64,000 nt of DNA from Prochilodus magdalenae (GCA_024036415.1 JAMWET010001360.1:156001-220000); one strand, 5' to 3'; counted from the stretch's first letter, positions 1 to 12,846 are shown. Notes: a model not told the origin generated them from the sequence alone. Numbers and translations are program-made.

Positions 1-1072
1 CGGGGCACGATGAGCTGATCTGTTCACACGTTGGCGCCAAGTCAGTCGCCCGTGATGATGAAAGCGACAAACAAATAAAGCCAACACAATACTCATCTAG
101 CTTTTGATAGCTGGGGCCTTTTTTTTTCTCTTAATCATGTCATTTGCAACAAAGGCAATTAACCCAGACTGTCTCCGCTCTTTGTTTTATCTCTGAATAG
201 ACGTTTAAACGAAATGAAAAGACATTCAGCGCGGTAATGGTATTTCTGTGAAGAAACAATTACCCATAATGACACGGTTATAAACAAATCTTTCAGATGT
301 CACAGCCTGCTTTATTTTGCCCACAGTTTCCTGTTTCTAATCCTTTTGTCCGCTTGTAATTAATCAATTGTCGTGACAGTGAAAGAGAAAGCCCCCGGTG
401 GGCGTTTGACTTTGTCTTGCCATCAAAGAAAATGAAATGATTTGAAAGAAGAGTATAGAATAGTTGACTTTCAAAAATAGTATCCAAGTCTCTAAATTAT
501 GTACCACTTAGACTGAGGGGCGAGGAGAGAGAGAGAGGGGGAAAAGGAAAAAAAAAAGCGCCCATTATCCTGAGCACAAAGCGCCACGACGCAACACGCG
601 TCTTCTTTTCCTCTGTTCAAGGTTCTTGTTGGAAGTGTTGCTGTAAACACCTTGTGCAAAGTTGCTGTTCTCATGTTTTTGGTTAAGGCTTCCGAATAGA
701 CAAAGCAGCCACAGACTCGAGGGTCTCAGGGTTATTAGCTTATGTCATGTTTACGTTAACGTTTGTCTTTATACACAAACCCGAGGTGGAAAGTGGACAC
801 GTGGTGACATAAGTACATGATACAGGTTATAGTAGACCATGTAAAGCAGCTACCTGGTTCATTTTTGCTTCCACACATGGTGCATTTAAACCACCAAATC
901 CTGCGGTTGCATGATATTTGGTTATGGTATGATTGAAGGTGTTAAGGTGATGCTGGACTATTATGCTAAACCAGGGCTGCTCAAAAGTGCAGCCTGTGGG
1001 CCAGTGTTGGCTCATTAGTGTTTGGTTTGGCCCACTGAAAAGTGGCCCTTGCCCAATAGGAGAACAATAGGA
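1..1072. other. Non-coding stretch, no gene recognised
   Basis: No exon-like reading frame with splice sites is visible. The sequence is mixed-composition DNA without long simple repeats, apart from a short GA run near 525-550. The small open frames here lack family resemblance. It could be upstream flank or first-intron DNA of the V-ATPase B gene, and conserved regulatory DNA cannot be excluded. Confidence 0.4.
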
Positions 1073-1091
1073 GTGTGTGTATATATGTGTG

Positions 1092-1137
<46 letters not shown>

Positions 1138-1171
1138 TATACACACTCCACCCACTCACACACACACACAA
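1073..1171. repeat. TG/TA then CA microsatellite, self-complementary
   Basis: A (TG)n tract with embedded TATA steps (about 1073-1140) is followed within about 15 bases by a (CA)n tract (about 1154-1171). The two arms are complementary and could fold into a hairpin. The tract directly abuts the left end of the Tc1-like element. Confidence 0.9.
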
Positions 1172-1174
1172 GTA

Positions 1175-2591
1175 GGGTGAATGAGTATTTGATACACTGC
1201 TGGTTTTCCCACGTACAAAGATTGTAAAGGTCTGTAATCTTTATCATGGGTACACTTCAACTGTGAGAGACAGAATAAAAAACAGCCATAAAATCGCACT
1301 GTATGACTTTATATAGTTTATTTGCATTTTATTTCATGAAGTAAGTATTTGATACAGTAGAAAAACAAAGCTTAATATTTGGTACCGAAACCTTGGCTTG
1401 CAATTACAGAGGTTTGATGTTTCCTCTAGTTCTTGGCCAAATTTGCACACAGGAGGGGCAGGGATTTGGTCCCACTCCTCCATACAGATCTTCTCCAGAT
1501 CTTTCAGGTTTCGGAGCTGTCGCTGGGCAACTCTGTGTTTCAGCTCCCTCCAGAGATTTTTTGGGTTCAGGTCTGGAGACTGGCGAGGCCACTCCAGGAC
1601 CTTAAGACGCTTCTTACGGAGCCACTCCTTAGTTGCCCTGCCTGTGTGTTTTGGGTCATTGTCATGCTTCAAGACCCAGCCACCACCCATCATCAGTGCT
1701 CTTACTGAGGGAAGGAGGTTGTTGGCCAAAATCTCAAGCTACATGACCCCATCCATCCATCCTTCCTTAAATACGGTGCAGTCGTCCTGTCCCCCTTTGC
1801 AGATAAGCACCCCCAAAGTATGTTTCCAACGCCATGCTTCACATTTGGGACGGTGTTCTTGGGGTTGTACTCACCCTTGTTCTTTCTCCAAACACGGCGA
1901 GTGGAGTTGATGCCAAAAAGTTGTATTTTGGTCTCGTCTGACCACATGACCTTCTCCCATGCCTCCTCTGGATCATCCAGATGGTCATTGGCGAACTTCA
2001 ATAGGCCTGGACATGTGCTGGCGTGAGCAGGGGTCTCTTCAGCTCTCTTCAGGTCATTGACCGGGTCCTCCTGTGTAGTTCTGGGCTGATACCTTTCTCA
2101 GAATCATCCTTACCCCACGAGGCGAGATCAGGCCGAGAAAGTCATCTTGTGTTTGTTCCATTTTATAATAATTGCACCAACAGTTGTTGCCTTCTCACCA
2201 AGCTGCTTGCCTGTTGTCCTGTAGCCCATCCCAGCTTTGTGCAGATCTACAGTTTTGTCCCTGGTGTCCTTAGACAGCTCTTTGGTCTTGGCCATGGTGG
2301 AGAGGTTGGAGTGTGATTGACTCAGTGTGTGGACAGGTGTCTTTTATACAGGTAATACAGAGTTTAAACAGGTGCAGTAAACACAGGTAATGAGTGCTGA
2401 ATAGGAGGGCTTTGTCTGTGAAAGCTAGAATTCTTGCTGGTTGCTAGGAGATCAAATACTTATTTTATGCAATAAAATGCAAATTAATTATTTTAAAAAT
2501 TTACCTATGATAAAAACTACAGACATCTCCATTCTTTGTAGGTGGGAAAACTTGCAGAATCGCCAGTGCATCAAATACTTATTTTCCCCGA
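1175..2591 (-). mobile_element. Tc1/mariner-family DNA transposon, inactive copy
   Basis: Both ends carry long imperfect inverted repeats of roughly 150-200 bp. The left end begins near 1175 with GAGTATTTGATACACTG inside it, and the right end read in reverse has AAGTATTTGATGCACTGG. Both continue through TTTTCCCAC and TACAAAG. A TA dinucleotide sits just outside each end (1173-1174 and 2592-2593), as expected for TA target-site duplication. The interior holds a broken transposase on the minus strand. This design, including subterminal repeats of the motif AAGTATTTGAT, is typical of fish Tc1-like elements. Confidence 0.88.
1372..2295 (-). pseudogene. Tc1-like transposase, frameshifted
   Basis: Reading the minus strand from the ATG at 2295, the frame begins [14 protein letters not shown] and continues through a helix-turn-helix segment ([17 protein letters not shown]), which is the DNA-binding N-terminus of fish Tc1-like transposases. 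Between about 2160 and 2000 the frame breaks and part of the second DNA-binding helix region is missing. The catalytic region resumes with WSDETKIQLFG (first Asp) and later [12 protein letters not shown] (second Asp), then [10 protein letters not shown]. The third acidic residue is expected at the position after LNP and appears changed to Lys. The frame shifts again before the C-terminal end near 1372. About 308 codons remain of a usual ~340. Frameshifts and the altered catalytic site make activity very unlikely. Confidence 0.88.
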
Positions 2592-2593
2592 TA

Positions 2594-3969
2594 GATGCAT
2601 GCAAGTTATCGTCCGTCCATCCATATCCGTCTCCAAGTTCATAAACCAGAAAAAAACTCCATCTAAAACTGATCCCGTCTGAGTAGTCCCTTCAGTAGAC
2701 TTTGGCTAGATTATTCGTTATCACAGTCACAGCTATAAAGAATGAATTTTACAGTAAGTGAAAGCTGTAATTTTTGTAATGGCCTACATTAATAACTGTC
2801 TTAATAAAGTGGGAAAACTTGAGCTGAACTTGAAGCTTGTGTACCAGGCACGAGCAGCTTTCCGCATTAGCAGACAAGAACCACAGGACTGTTTAAACCT
2901 TAAGCTGTTAGAAGAGGATACGGTGGTCTTCTCGACCTGGACCTCCATTCCCTGGGCTTTTCAGCCCGGCTGGCATGCGTGGTCTCATAACCCTGTCTGG
3001 TTAAATAGCTGTGTAAAAATTCATGTGTTAATGGGGCTAATTTGTTCATACTCATGGCCATTGTGTAGATGAAGTACCTGCTCACCACCTGTAGAGGGCA
3101 GCAGGTGTGAAAGACCAGTGTATACTGTAGCGTTATAATGATCTGTTGTTGATAGCCTGTGCAAGTTGCTGGTAAACCAGGGCCATCTCTAAATGTTCAG
3201 AATTAGGATGTAATTGTATGTTGTTACAGAGACATTTTCAAAAGTGAGTTTTAAGTATTCAAGACATTCAAAAAACTGGTCATCCAAATGTTGAGTGGAT
3301 GTTGGGAGTTTTTAGAACTGTATTGTAATTATATTTATCTTCTTTGCTTGTATATCGTTTCATCTGTTTGGTCCTCAGCCCATCACAAGCTTCGCTCTTT
3401 GACTGCCCAAGACAAAGAATTTCCCCATTTCCCTAATCCTATTGTATTGCCTGTACATGCGTCTCCATGTGTTTCTTCATAATGGCTAGCCCAGTGTTTC
3501 AGAAGTGCGTGATATTGGCATAAACATGGAATTCCTATATCTGTCCGTCCTTAGCCAATAGTTTTTCCTGACTGGTTTTAATGTTATCACTTAAATTCTC
3601 AATGGGGAAGGAGGATAAAGGTGACCAGGATCAATAACTGATGATACATTTAGACTGATATAATCAATATTTATTGAGCTACACATACAGAAGTAGTGTT
3701 TGCTAACCCAGCATGCCAGATGTCTTGGCATGAAGCTGTAGAGGTTCTTTTTGGTGTCCTGTGATAATCCATCCCATGCAGCTTGAATATCCTCACCCAG
3801 TTCCTGCAGATGGTACAGTAGGGGTGGAGGTGGAGTGACACCAGGCCTTCTGGACGTGTGGCTTAAATATCATAACTAAACCTTAGGTGGGTGACAATGG
3901 GGGGGGGCGGCATCTTATCAAGATGCTAACAATATTGACCATTAAAAAAATGTCTCTATTTGGCAAAAT
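2594..3969. other. Non-coding stretch, nothing recognised
   Basis: No exon, RNA gene or clear repeat boundary was recognised. Short open frames occur without family resemblance or splice context. A G-rich run occurs near 3901. Confidence 0.35.
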
Positions 3970-3971
3970 AT

Positions 3972-4006
<35 letters not shown>

Positions 4007-4007
4007 G
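3970..4007. repeat. (TTTA)n microsatellite
   Basis: About nine tandem copies of a TTTA tetranucleotide are visible. Confidence 0.95.
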
Positions 4008-6548
4008 GGTTTACGTTTTTTTAGTAATGCTAATACAATCCTGATGTCTAAATAATCCTGATCACTAATAATGAACAGACACTCTGGAGGAAGGGGGATG
4101 AAGAGAGAAGCAGCTTTGAGAGGAGAACGAAGACTTGCATGCTTTTGCAGAAGGCCTGGCGGTTTATCGATCTGTTGGCAGCCAGAGTCCCGCCAAATAA
4201 CGTGCAGATTGCTTCGAACATTACAGCCATTTCGGTCTATTGTAGCCATGCCACTTCGCCGCCTCCTTTCTCCAGAGAGCGGCCGAGGGGGTTAACCAGT
4301 TACCCCAGCATCGCTGACAGCTCTTCAGTCCGGCAAACACGACCAACATGTTTCAACAACACTTGCACACGCACACACAGAGTCCTCTGATTGCACACGG
4401 TCCAATCAGCGCGAGTGTGCGGGGTGTCCTCACTTTGCTGCCGTAGCTGCTACCTGTGGGGTAAAAAGCTTTCCTCTGTGATGGGGGTGTCATCACTCTC
4501 GAGGGCTTTGTTAGGACGGCTATCATTACGACAGGCTGGCGTGTTGGTTGGGGGATTGTTTGATTTATTTCTATATATTTTTTTTTTTCTCTCTTTTTGT
4601 GTTTGAATGTTTTGTATTTGTAGTTTTGTGGGAAGCCTTGCACCAGAACAAACGGGCAACTTTAGTTCCATCTGTAGCTCCGTTAACGTGCCTACCAGAG
4701 GCATTCACACGACTACGGCGCACCACATGACCTTCTACCGCTCTCAAATGAATGAATGAAGTGACACTACTCGTGGTCTGTTTGTTTGTTTCGGTTCTCA
4801 GCCCTCTGATGGCTTTTGAGAGTTGAGATGTTTCCTGCTGACAAATTTAAAAATGTATTCTTGGTGCTTTTTTCTGGATATGCCGGGGGGGAATATTCCA
4901 TGCTTCCGATCCTCTCAAAGTTTTGAATTTCCACACGTTTTCATCAGATTCTTGTACTTTTGAGTTCAAAGAGCTGCTCTTGAGATTCCCTGTGCTGCTG
5001 TCAGTGCCATAATTGGATTCTGTCTGTTAGCACTGAAGCCCGAGTGAATGCCTTTGCAGTCCACCCCCACCCCCACCCACCCCGTCACTTTCGATTCACA
5101 GGCTTTCATACATCTGTCCTTTTTTTTTTTTTTCTCCCCCATCTTTTTTTTGCTCATCCTCTATTTCTCTTTTTATCGAGTCTCATTTCGCGATTTTCAC
5201 ACGTAACGTTCGGAGCCTTTAAATACGATTGAATCGAGGCACAATTACGTCTCTTAACGCCGAAGCTGGTGCAATTATGAAGAAAAATAATTGATTATTT
5301 TTGCGGAAACGTGTTAATGTGTGTTTAGCCGGAAGGACGTTTTTGTGCCTTTTTGAAAAAGCTCTTATTTGTGTGGCGTGTATTGTGAGGCCGTCGCTCG
5401 CTGTTCGGAAGAATAGCTGGCTAATTCAGTTAACGCGCTCCCTCCGATGTTCATTCCGCACACGTTTCCTTTAGCTGGCCACCCAATTCCCGAGAAAGGG
5501 TCCTTTACCTTCCTGCAGACGCGTTGGCTGTGTAATGGTTTTTGCAGGGGGATGTAACTGTCCTACATTGTTTTGGACTTTCTCCTAACCTTTGTGGAAC
5601 TTCGTAGTCATACGGGCGAACGTGTCTGAGCTGTTGCTGGTGTAAGGCCTTTGCTCTGTGGTTCTGCCTCACTTTACACGCTCATGTAGCGTCACTCTCG
5701 GAGCAAAACCTTGTATTTCTGTCGTTTATGTAGAAGAAATCCGGCTGCTGTTTTTGCATTGTTGAGGTTTCCTGGTGTACAGACCAACAGAAGTGGTCTT
5801 AGGAAGTAGCATGTTGCTACATGAACTTACACTGAAACATAAGAACTCGTTATTCATTATTGTTGATGGGATCTCTTTCTTCTGTGTTGTTTGTTTTATT
5901 TTTGTCCCCAAAATGTCCTGCAGTTTTCCTGACATCAACACCATTCCAAATCTGGAATGTCCGGTCTCATCAGAAACGTCTGGCTTGTATAAAGTTTTAT
6001 TTGTATTTATTTTTTTTGCGTCCAAAGTTTTTGCGGTTTTCACATGGTTCTCAAGGCAGAGCACAAATTCAGTGTTGATCTGATCTGCACTCAGCTATGT
6101 ATCCTTTCATCACTCATTAGAGGCCCATTCCTTTACACCCCCTTACAAACCCTGTTGTTTCCTTTAACTTACAGACACCAAACTGCGACAGATCCGAAGA
6201 CTTGAATTCACAGCCATCCTGACCCTCACTCCTCTGTGTGTCGTTTACTTCGCTCGTTTCTTTCATACACTCTTTTCATTTATTTTAGCAGCACCTTAGC
6301 TAACAGCTAGCAACAATCTTAAGCTGCACCTTACAGTACCTGGGAACTATTTTAGCTGCACAGCCATTCGGTGTTCCCTGTAGGAAATGTCTTCTTAGTT
6401 TCTCTCGCAAATCTTCTTTCTGTTGGTGTCTGGGTCCCTCTGGTTCCCAGCCCTTGGCTTGCTCACGTGGGGGTTGGACTTACATTCCAATAAATATTAG
6501 CTGCGCTGAAATAGAGGTGGGTGATATGATATTTTCTGTTGTCATGAC

Positions 6549-6549
<1 letters not shown>
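4008..6549. other. Non-coding stretch with GC-richer blocks
   Basis: No coding exon was recognised. The sequence between roughly 4050 and 5700 is richer in CG dinucleotides and looks less repetitive than its surroundings. It includes several homopolymer T runs (4570s, 5120s, 5145s). This is the sort of texture seen in conserved non-coding DNA, but conservation cannot be judged from one genome. Confidence 0.3.

Positions 6550-6594
<45 letters not shown>
6550..6594. repeat. (GAT)n microsatellite
   Basis: About fifteen uninterrupted copies of the trinucleotide ATG/GAT are visible. Confidence 0.96.
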
Positions 6595-6595
<1 letters not shown>

Positions 6596-7101
6596 TGGGT
6601 ATCACTAGACACTGACTACATGTTCTATTATACACTGAGTTTATTTAGACCCATTTAACCCTTTGTAAGTTGGCCGTCCAAACTGCCCACAAAGTGCCGA
6701 CGTAGGGGTCTGAGGTTTAACTGGATTTAGGACTTTGTAAAATACTGAATGCAGAGGATTGATGCGTAGTAGTTGTAGTTGATCGTTTCAGCACCATCAT
6801 CGCAATATTCACATCGCACGACGTTAAGTAAGACACATGAAATGTGTCATGCTACAACTTTTCTGCTGCTTAATGCAAAAGAGATCTTTGCATGCTTCTT
6901 GGACTCTGATTTAAGGAATCTCAGATGCACAGAGAAGAGTAGAGAGAAGAGAGTCACAGCGCTCACCTGCTTTTGAGTTTGGTGCACTGAAACCCATTAT
7001 AGAGCATTAAAGTTCCTGTAAACATGTTTCACACTTACAAGAGTGTTAGAGGAATTTATATTAATTTATTTTTTTGGTAATATATTGTTGTTTATCTTTA
7101 A

Positions 7102-7117
7102 AATAATAATAATAATA

Positions 7118-7148
<31 letters not shown>

Positions 7149-7170
7149 GTAGTAGTAGTAGTAGTAGTAG
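7102..7170. repeat. Compound trinucleotide repeat (ATA, ATT, AGT)
   Basis: An (AAT)n block switches into (ATT)n and then (AGT)n without interruption. The AAT and ATT blocks are mutually complementary and can pair as a hairpin. Confidence 0.95.
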
Positions 7171-8486
7171 TCTGAATTATGTAACAATAAATAATGCTGA
7201 AGTCATCCGGTAAAAAATTCTGAATGAAATATCGTGATGCAGATGACGTGTGTATTATGAAAATTCTTAATTGAAAGTATTGATAACATTTTATCATATT
7301 AAAAAGAAAAAAAAATTGGTTAGGTTAAAAAAAGGTTAGCAACAAACCTGCTCTCATTTATTTCTTCTCTAAGGTTCTCCATCATTTTCTGACTATACTA
7401 TGCTCACATATTATCAGTAGTAGAGAAAAAGACTGTTTTTATTAATAATTGTAGATAAAATTAGAATTGTGCATTCCCTGAAGAAAGTGCACGGTTGCCA
7501 AGGTGTGCAGGAGTGAAGGATGAATAAACTACACATAGAGGAGTGTGGATCAGTGTGGGGATCTGCGATGAGTGGCTATAGGTTAAAAAATTCATGGCCA
7601 AAAAATGAATGGGGTTCTAAGGGAGGCAAGTTTTGCTGGACGGGACAATCCAACGTTAAATTCGTGCTTGGGGGTCTGCCCTGTCTGTCGTGCCCAGGTA
7701 CGTTAGATGGGCATGCACTTTTTTAATTTTTAAAAATGTATTTATTTTTAATTTATTAATTTGTTTCATTCTTAATTGGGGAAAAATTAAAAATTAAATG
7801 AAGTTTTTCCAAAAACTGGGGGAAAAAATAGAAGCCGGATATAAGGACTCCGTTCCTGATCAGACCGAACATGGCACTGTACATATGTCACTGTACATGT
7901 ACATTGTCATGCAACAGTCAGTTTGGGCGGTGTCTTCTTCTCCCTCTTCATGATACGTTTGTTTATCTGTTTATTTTTGTCATTCTTGTTTACCTTTCAT
8001 GGATAAACGGAGACAAAACATTCCAAGGATGATTCAGCAATGATTTATCCAACTTTGACTGGGAGCCTGCCCTCGTCAGTGTTCTGATGGGCGTTCCTTT
8101 AGCACCGCACACTGACCCCTTGTTTGGGTTCTGTTGTTTTTTCCCATCTTTAATTAAGAGATCTGCTGTGTTTGTGTGCGTATACACAGACAGTCCTGCA
8201 GGTGTCATGGGTCGGGTTGCATTATCCACGTATGCTGGTTTGGTGCCCTTTCGATTCCAAACCCGGGGGGCAATTAGCGCTCTGTTTACACAGCGTCTTA
8301 TAGAAAACCCATGTGTTCATGGAGAGAAAGGAAGATCCAGAGAAGAAAACTATGAATTGGAAGCAGACCATCACTGTTGCAACTGCTTTTGTGCCGCTAA
8401 TTCAGGGCTTTTTTCGAGGAAGAAAAAGAAGAAGAAGAAGAAAAAAAAAATAGCCCCTTAAACCCCCACCCCATCCGAACACGAAT
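7171..8486. other. Non-coding stretch, nothing recognised
   Basis: AT-rich sequence with short A runs. A purine AAG/GAA run lies at about 8418-8450. No exon or repeat family was recognised. Confidence 0.35.
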
Positions 8487-8685
8487 CTCTCTCTCTCTCT
8501 CTCTGTCTGTCTCTCTATCTCTCTCCTCTGTCTGTCTGTCTCTCCTCTGTCTGTCTCTCTCTCTCTGTCTGTCTCTCTCTCTCTGTCTGTCTCTCTCTCT
8601 GTCTGTCTCTCTCTCTGTCTGTCTCTCTCTCTGTCTGTCTCTCTCTCTGTCTCTCTCTCTGTCTCTCTCTGTCTGTCTCTCTGTC

Positions 8686-8718
<33 letters not shown>

Positions 8719-8849
8719 CTCTCTCTCTGTCTCTCTGTCTGTCTGTCTGTCTGTCTCTCTGTCTGTCTGTCTGTCTGTCTCTCTGTCTGTCTCTCTCTCT
8801 CTCTCTGTCTCTCTGTCTCTCTGTCTGTCTCTCTGTCTCTCTCTCTCTG

Positions 8850-8926
<77 letters not shown>
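8487..8926. repeat. Long (CT)n/(CTGT)n compound microsatellite
   Basis: About 440 bp is made only of CTCT and CTGT units, ending in a pure (CT)n block of about 60 bp at the right. One strand is entirely pyrimidine or nearly so apart from G in the CTGT units. The minus strand reads as an Arg/Glu/Thr-Asp rich open frame that is not a gene. Confidence 0.97.
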
Positions 8927-8929
<3 letters not shown>

Positions 8930-10344
8930 GGCTGCTGGGGAATGTGTTGGAATGCTCTGTTCCTCTTTTCTCCACCACTTGAATGGGCCCTTTTAGTATT
9001 TCACACCAAGGTGTCCTTCAGGGCGCGAGGTCAGGCAACCAAAACAGCTCCTAGCGCCGGATTAGAACCAATTAACATCTCCATGCACAATGGTGGCTTG
9101 GCAGCTCCGATGGGCCCGGCTCTGACCCAACGCCGCCGTTACATAGCCGGCCCTCGCACCGTGGCCACTCCAGCTGAAGTGTCCCGCGAGAGGCGGGGAA
9201 AGTTTTTCAATCCTAATGGGAAATGTTGCTACTTCACGCCTCGCCAATGTATAGCCATTTTTTGTAATCTTTATTTTATTTAGTGTTTTAAGAACGAGGC
9301 CCCCCTTTTCTCGGGGCTCTCAAAGGGAGAGCGCAGAGGCCAGAGACCGCTCAATCCAGCACTCCATTCGGGTTGGCTCTGATGCGCATCCTTATGGATG
9401 ATTTTAATTCCTACAGAATTTCAAATTTTAGTGACTTTAGTCCCTTTTTTAATTCAGGGTTTGAGGTGTAAGAGATTGAATCAGAGATCACCACACATAT
9501 AGACACACATCTAAACCACCAGTGAACCTACACGTGAGCTTATATTTGGAATGTGGATGATGGGGGGGATAAAGGATGGAAAATCTAGAAAATTTATAAG
9601 CTTTCTTTGGGAACTATTTTGTTGAACACAGCCCTGCGTGTATCCCTCCGCCATGAATGGAATGAGAGAATACATTTAATAGAAAGTTTTGGCCTAAAAA
9701 AAAGTGCCATTTCGTGGACTGACTTTTCGTGAGGGCGCTTCGGTATGGTTCACTGTCCCCGCAAAGGGTTAGGACGGAGGTTCGGCTTATTTCGCCCGAC
9801 GGCAGGACAGCGAGACTTTTTGTTGTGTTTGGGTTTTTTATATATATTTTTTTTGTGTGGTTTTTTTTTTTTTTTTTTTTTTTTTCGGGGGGCTGAAAGA
9901 TTTCAGTAGAGTTTTCCATTAGTGGTGTGTGTGTTGTGTTTTGAGAGATGTTTAAGAGGTTGATGCACAATTATACGGTGGCAATTTTCCTGCATCATAA
10001 TTACGATCACATCTCGGTAAATAGCCATATGAATCTCTTTTGAAACATATGGGCAATTTGTAGGGTAAGTGTAGCTATTAAGTCCATTTTATAAACACAT
10101 CCATCGAAAGCACGAACCGCAATTTGTCTGGGCTGGGTCGAAAAAAGGAGGCGTGGAACAAAACCCATAATGTCTTGCAAAATGTTGGAATTTGCAGGGA
10201 AAAAAAACGGCGTATTCCTGCGCATTCGTGAAAGGGCATTATTTGGTGTTGGCCGTGATTAGGCTGGTGTTTTTCTTTCAGAGTCATAATGATAATTATG
10301 AGGCTAATCTTTTATTTAGAGGGAAAATGTGCACTCCGGAGATC
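8927..10344. other. Non-coding stretch; possible conserved element at 9000-9260
   Basis: No exon was recognised. The block at about 9000-9260 is unusually GC- and CpG-rich for the window and non-repetitive, with a CCAATTA-like homeodomain core nearby (ACCAATTAACATC). It is a candidate regulatory element only. A run of about 26 T residues lies near 9859-9885. A dispersed repeat copy lies at 9479-9665. Confidence 0.3.
9479..9665 (+). repeat. Dispersed repeat family A, copy 1
   Basis: This shares phrases with four other places in the window: ACACATATAGACA, then AACCACCAGTGAACCTACA, then TGGAATG..GATGATGG, then TGTATCCCTCCGCCATG. The same order is seen at 45957-46260, 54600-54790, 59865-60090 and, more weakly, 22195-22330. 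I do not recognise a named element. Confidence 0.75.
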
Positions 10345-10427
10345 CGGGCGATGATGATGATGATGATGATGTTTCCAACTCGGGCCTTTAGGAGTATTTA
10401 TTTATTTATTTATTTATTTATTTATTC
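10345..10427. repeat. (ATG)n and (TTTA)n microsatellites
   Basis: Short ATG repeats at about 10350-10371 and a TTTA tetranucleotide run at 10395-10426 are visible. Confidence 0.9.
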
Positions 10428-10511
10428 AAGTTTCGCTAACTACAGTTAACATAGTTCTCATTTCATTGAGAGAGTTTTGTTGTTTCGTTAGATGGTTACA
10501 TGGTTAAATTT

Positions 10512-10550
<39 letters not shown>

Positions 10551-10551
10551 T
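10512..10551. repeat. (GT)n(AT)n microsatellite
   Basis: A GT dinucleotide run passes directly into an AT run. Confidence 0.95.
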
Positions 10552-11439
10552 TTAATTTGTTTTTATTTTTTATAACCCCAAATAAGTTAAACTGGGCCAT
10601 AAAAACTGAACCTTTGTGCTAATCTTGAGAATATGTTATTTTATTTTATTTTACCATAAAAAATTAGCAAACAAGGGGTTAAGCTTGTGAACATGACCCC
10701 AATTTCATTCACAAATTAGTTATTTTAGTTCTCGATAGCAAAGAATTATTTTTTATTTTTATATTTTTTATTATTTATCCTCTGTCATAAAAATGCGTAA
10801 ATATTATAAAAGTTGTTGTTTTAGAAGAAATGCCATGTATTTTATGTAGTAAAGACACTTTGTTGGGTAATTTGACTAATTTGTTGGGTAATTGTTTTGG
10901 TTTTTTTTCGCCCCCTCTGTTTATTGGTAATTGTATTTTGTAATAATAATGTAAAATTCAGCAGAGGCCCGATGTTGGTGGTGGGGTTGCTCTCTGATGG
11001 CGAGCGTGTTTAGGGAGTCAACTGTAACGTGTCTGATGGAGTGAGTGGTGTAGTGTTAACGCAGTGACTCCCTCATTAACCCACAATCTTGGGCTGAGTC
11101 ACTAAAGCCAGCCTTGTTTCATCGTAGCAAGGCCTTTGCACACAGCTGAATCATTTGTGTCCCCCTTAAACCCCCTTAAATTCAGACTAATCTGATAAGT
11201 TTGGTTCCTCAGTCACAGAATAGGCTAAGGGTGGGAAGTGAAGGGGAGGGAGATTCCAGGGTTTACTAAGAGAACTAAATAACATCTATAAAAAGGAAAA
11301 AGAAATCACATTAAATCGAACATTTATTTAAATTTATTTGAAACTGATCCAATACATGTGGTTCTTATGTAGTGGTGGACCTAAAGTTAGAATTTAATAA
11401 AATAAAAAAAACTGATAAATGTTTGAGGGTTTAGAATTT
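10552..11439. other. AT-rich non-coding stretch
   Basis: No exon, RNA gene or named repeat was recognised. T-rich words such as TTTTATTTTA recur. Confidence 0.35.
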
Positions 11440-12310
11440 ATTGCTGTCTAGCTGTCTATTAATGTCTGAGCTGGACCATGCAGGCTGGCAGAGTAGACCA
11501 CAACAAAACAGCATCGTCTTTTAATTATCCCTCTATAATCAGTGGTGTGTGGGTGACATTAGTGCGTGGAGACGATAACCGAAGCTCAAAACAAGCAATA
11601 CTTTGATGTACTTTTATGTTTAACACGTTAATCAATAGCTCATGTAATGTAAACACACAGGTTTAGCAGATGTTGTTGTTGTTGTGTAATTAAAACTGTA
11701 AAATGTGTCCCATAACTGTAATTTTTTTTTTTTTCATAATTTGGTTGTTGATTGTACAAACAGTAAATTGTTCAATGGTGTTAATAATGTAGATTACTCA
11801 ATGGTGCTAGCGACTTGATTTCAGCTAGGAGCGAAAAGATTGTTAATACCATAAACTGGATATTGTAAGATCACAAAAGTTCTGCTGCTCCTTTTAATAT
11901 TATTATTGTTTAATTTTATTTATTTTAAAACAGAATTAGCATTACATGCTATAGCGTGTGGTCTGTTTAATACTTTACCCACAGTGTGGTGTCTGAGCTG
12001 ACCAGGACTCACACCTTTCATTGCACACTTTCAAATGAATTTATTATGATGATGTTTAAACTGGACACAGGCTGACCGAGTTGACCAAAACAGTAATAGA
12101 CCTGCATTGAACTTTCTGTAATCGATAGCGTATGTCCTCTCGGTGTATGAACTAGCCAGTAGAAGCTAAAGAGGATGACCAAAACAAAAATCTTTCATGT
12201 TGTTTCTTTGTTGACTCTCTATAATCAGTAGCTTATTGTGCTGTCAGTGTCTGAGCTGGGCGGTATAGGCTAACACGAGTCGACCAACACACACGTCCGT
12301 CTTTTCCTTC
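11440..12310. repeat. Degenerate long-period tandem repeat
   Basis: The words TCTATAATCAGT, TGTCTGAGCTG and GACCAAAACA recur in the same order. Copies of GTCTGAGCTG occur near 11465, 11989 and 12247, with a diverged copy near 12134. The unit is over 100 bp and poorly conserved, so boundaries are approximate. Confidence 0.55.
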
Positions 12311-12370
12311 TGTTTCCTCCCTCTTTTCTCTCTCCTTCTCAACCTATGTTACTAATTGGGTGTGAAATGC

Positions 12371-12372
<2 letters not shown>

Positions 12373-12412
<40 letters not shown>
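12373..12412. repeat. (GT)n microsatellite
   Basis: Uninterrupted GT dinucleotides, about 20 copies. Confidence 0.97.
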
Positions 12413-12413
<1 letters not shown>

Positions 12414-12842
12414 TTTTGTATTCAGAGCTTTTCAGGCTAATTAGAGGCAGAATGGACGCTCCCCGTCGGGATGTAGTTTGGGGCGCTAAAGCCGGTCCTC
12501 ATTTCCGCCGGGCTTTGATATGAGGCTTCACATTGACGCCTCGCACACAAAAACCCAACACATGACGAGTTTACAACACACACACACTCATTCATCACGT
12601 CCAAATCTCCCACCCCCTGCTGTGGCCCTGATGGACGACCCAGAACAAGCCAGAGCTGACCTCTGCATCCCTGTCCACACAGACCCAGGGACGGAGAGAC
12701 AGCCCATTGGCTCTGGTGACAGAGCGGCTAATGTTTCCCTAGGACGAGCGAAAAGCCAAAGTGGGGACCACACCCCGTCTCTGCTGCTTTGTTAGGCCTT
12801 CTGCTAATGACAGCCCACCCGGGCCCACCCAGGACACACACC

Positions 12843-12846
<4 letters not shown>

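Noticed and set aside
8397..8978. 193-codon minus-strand frame rich in Arg, Glu, Thr and Asp
   Set aside because: It is the translation of a CT/CTGT microsatellite. It has no domain, and its length depends on repeat number.
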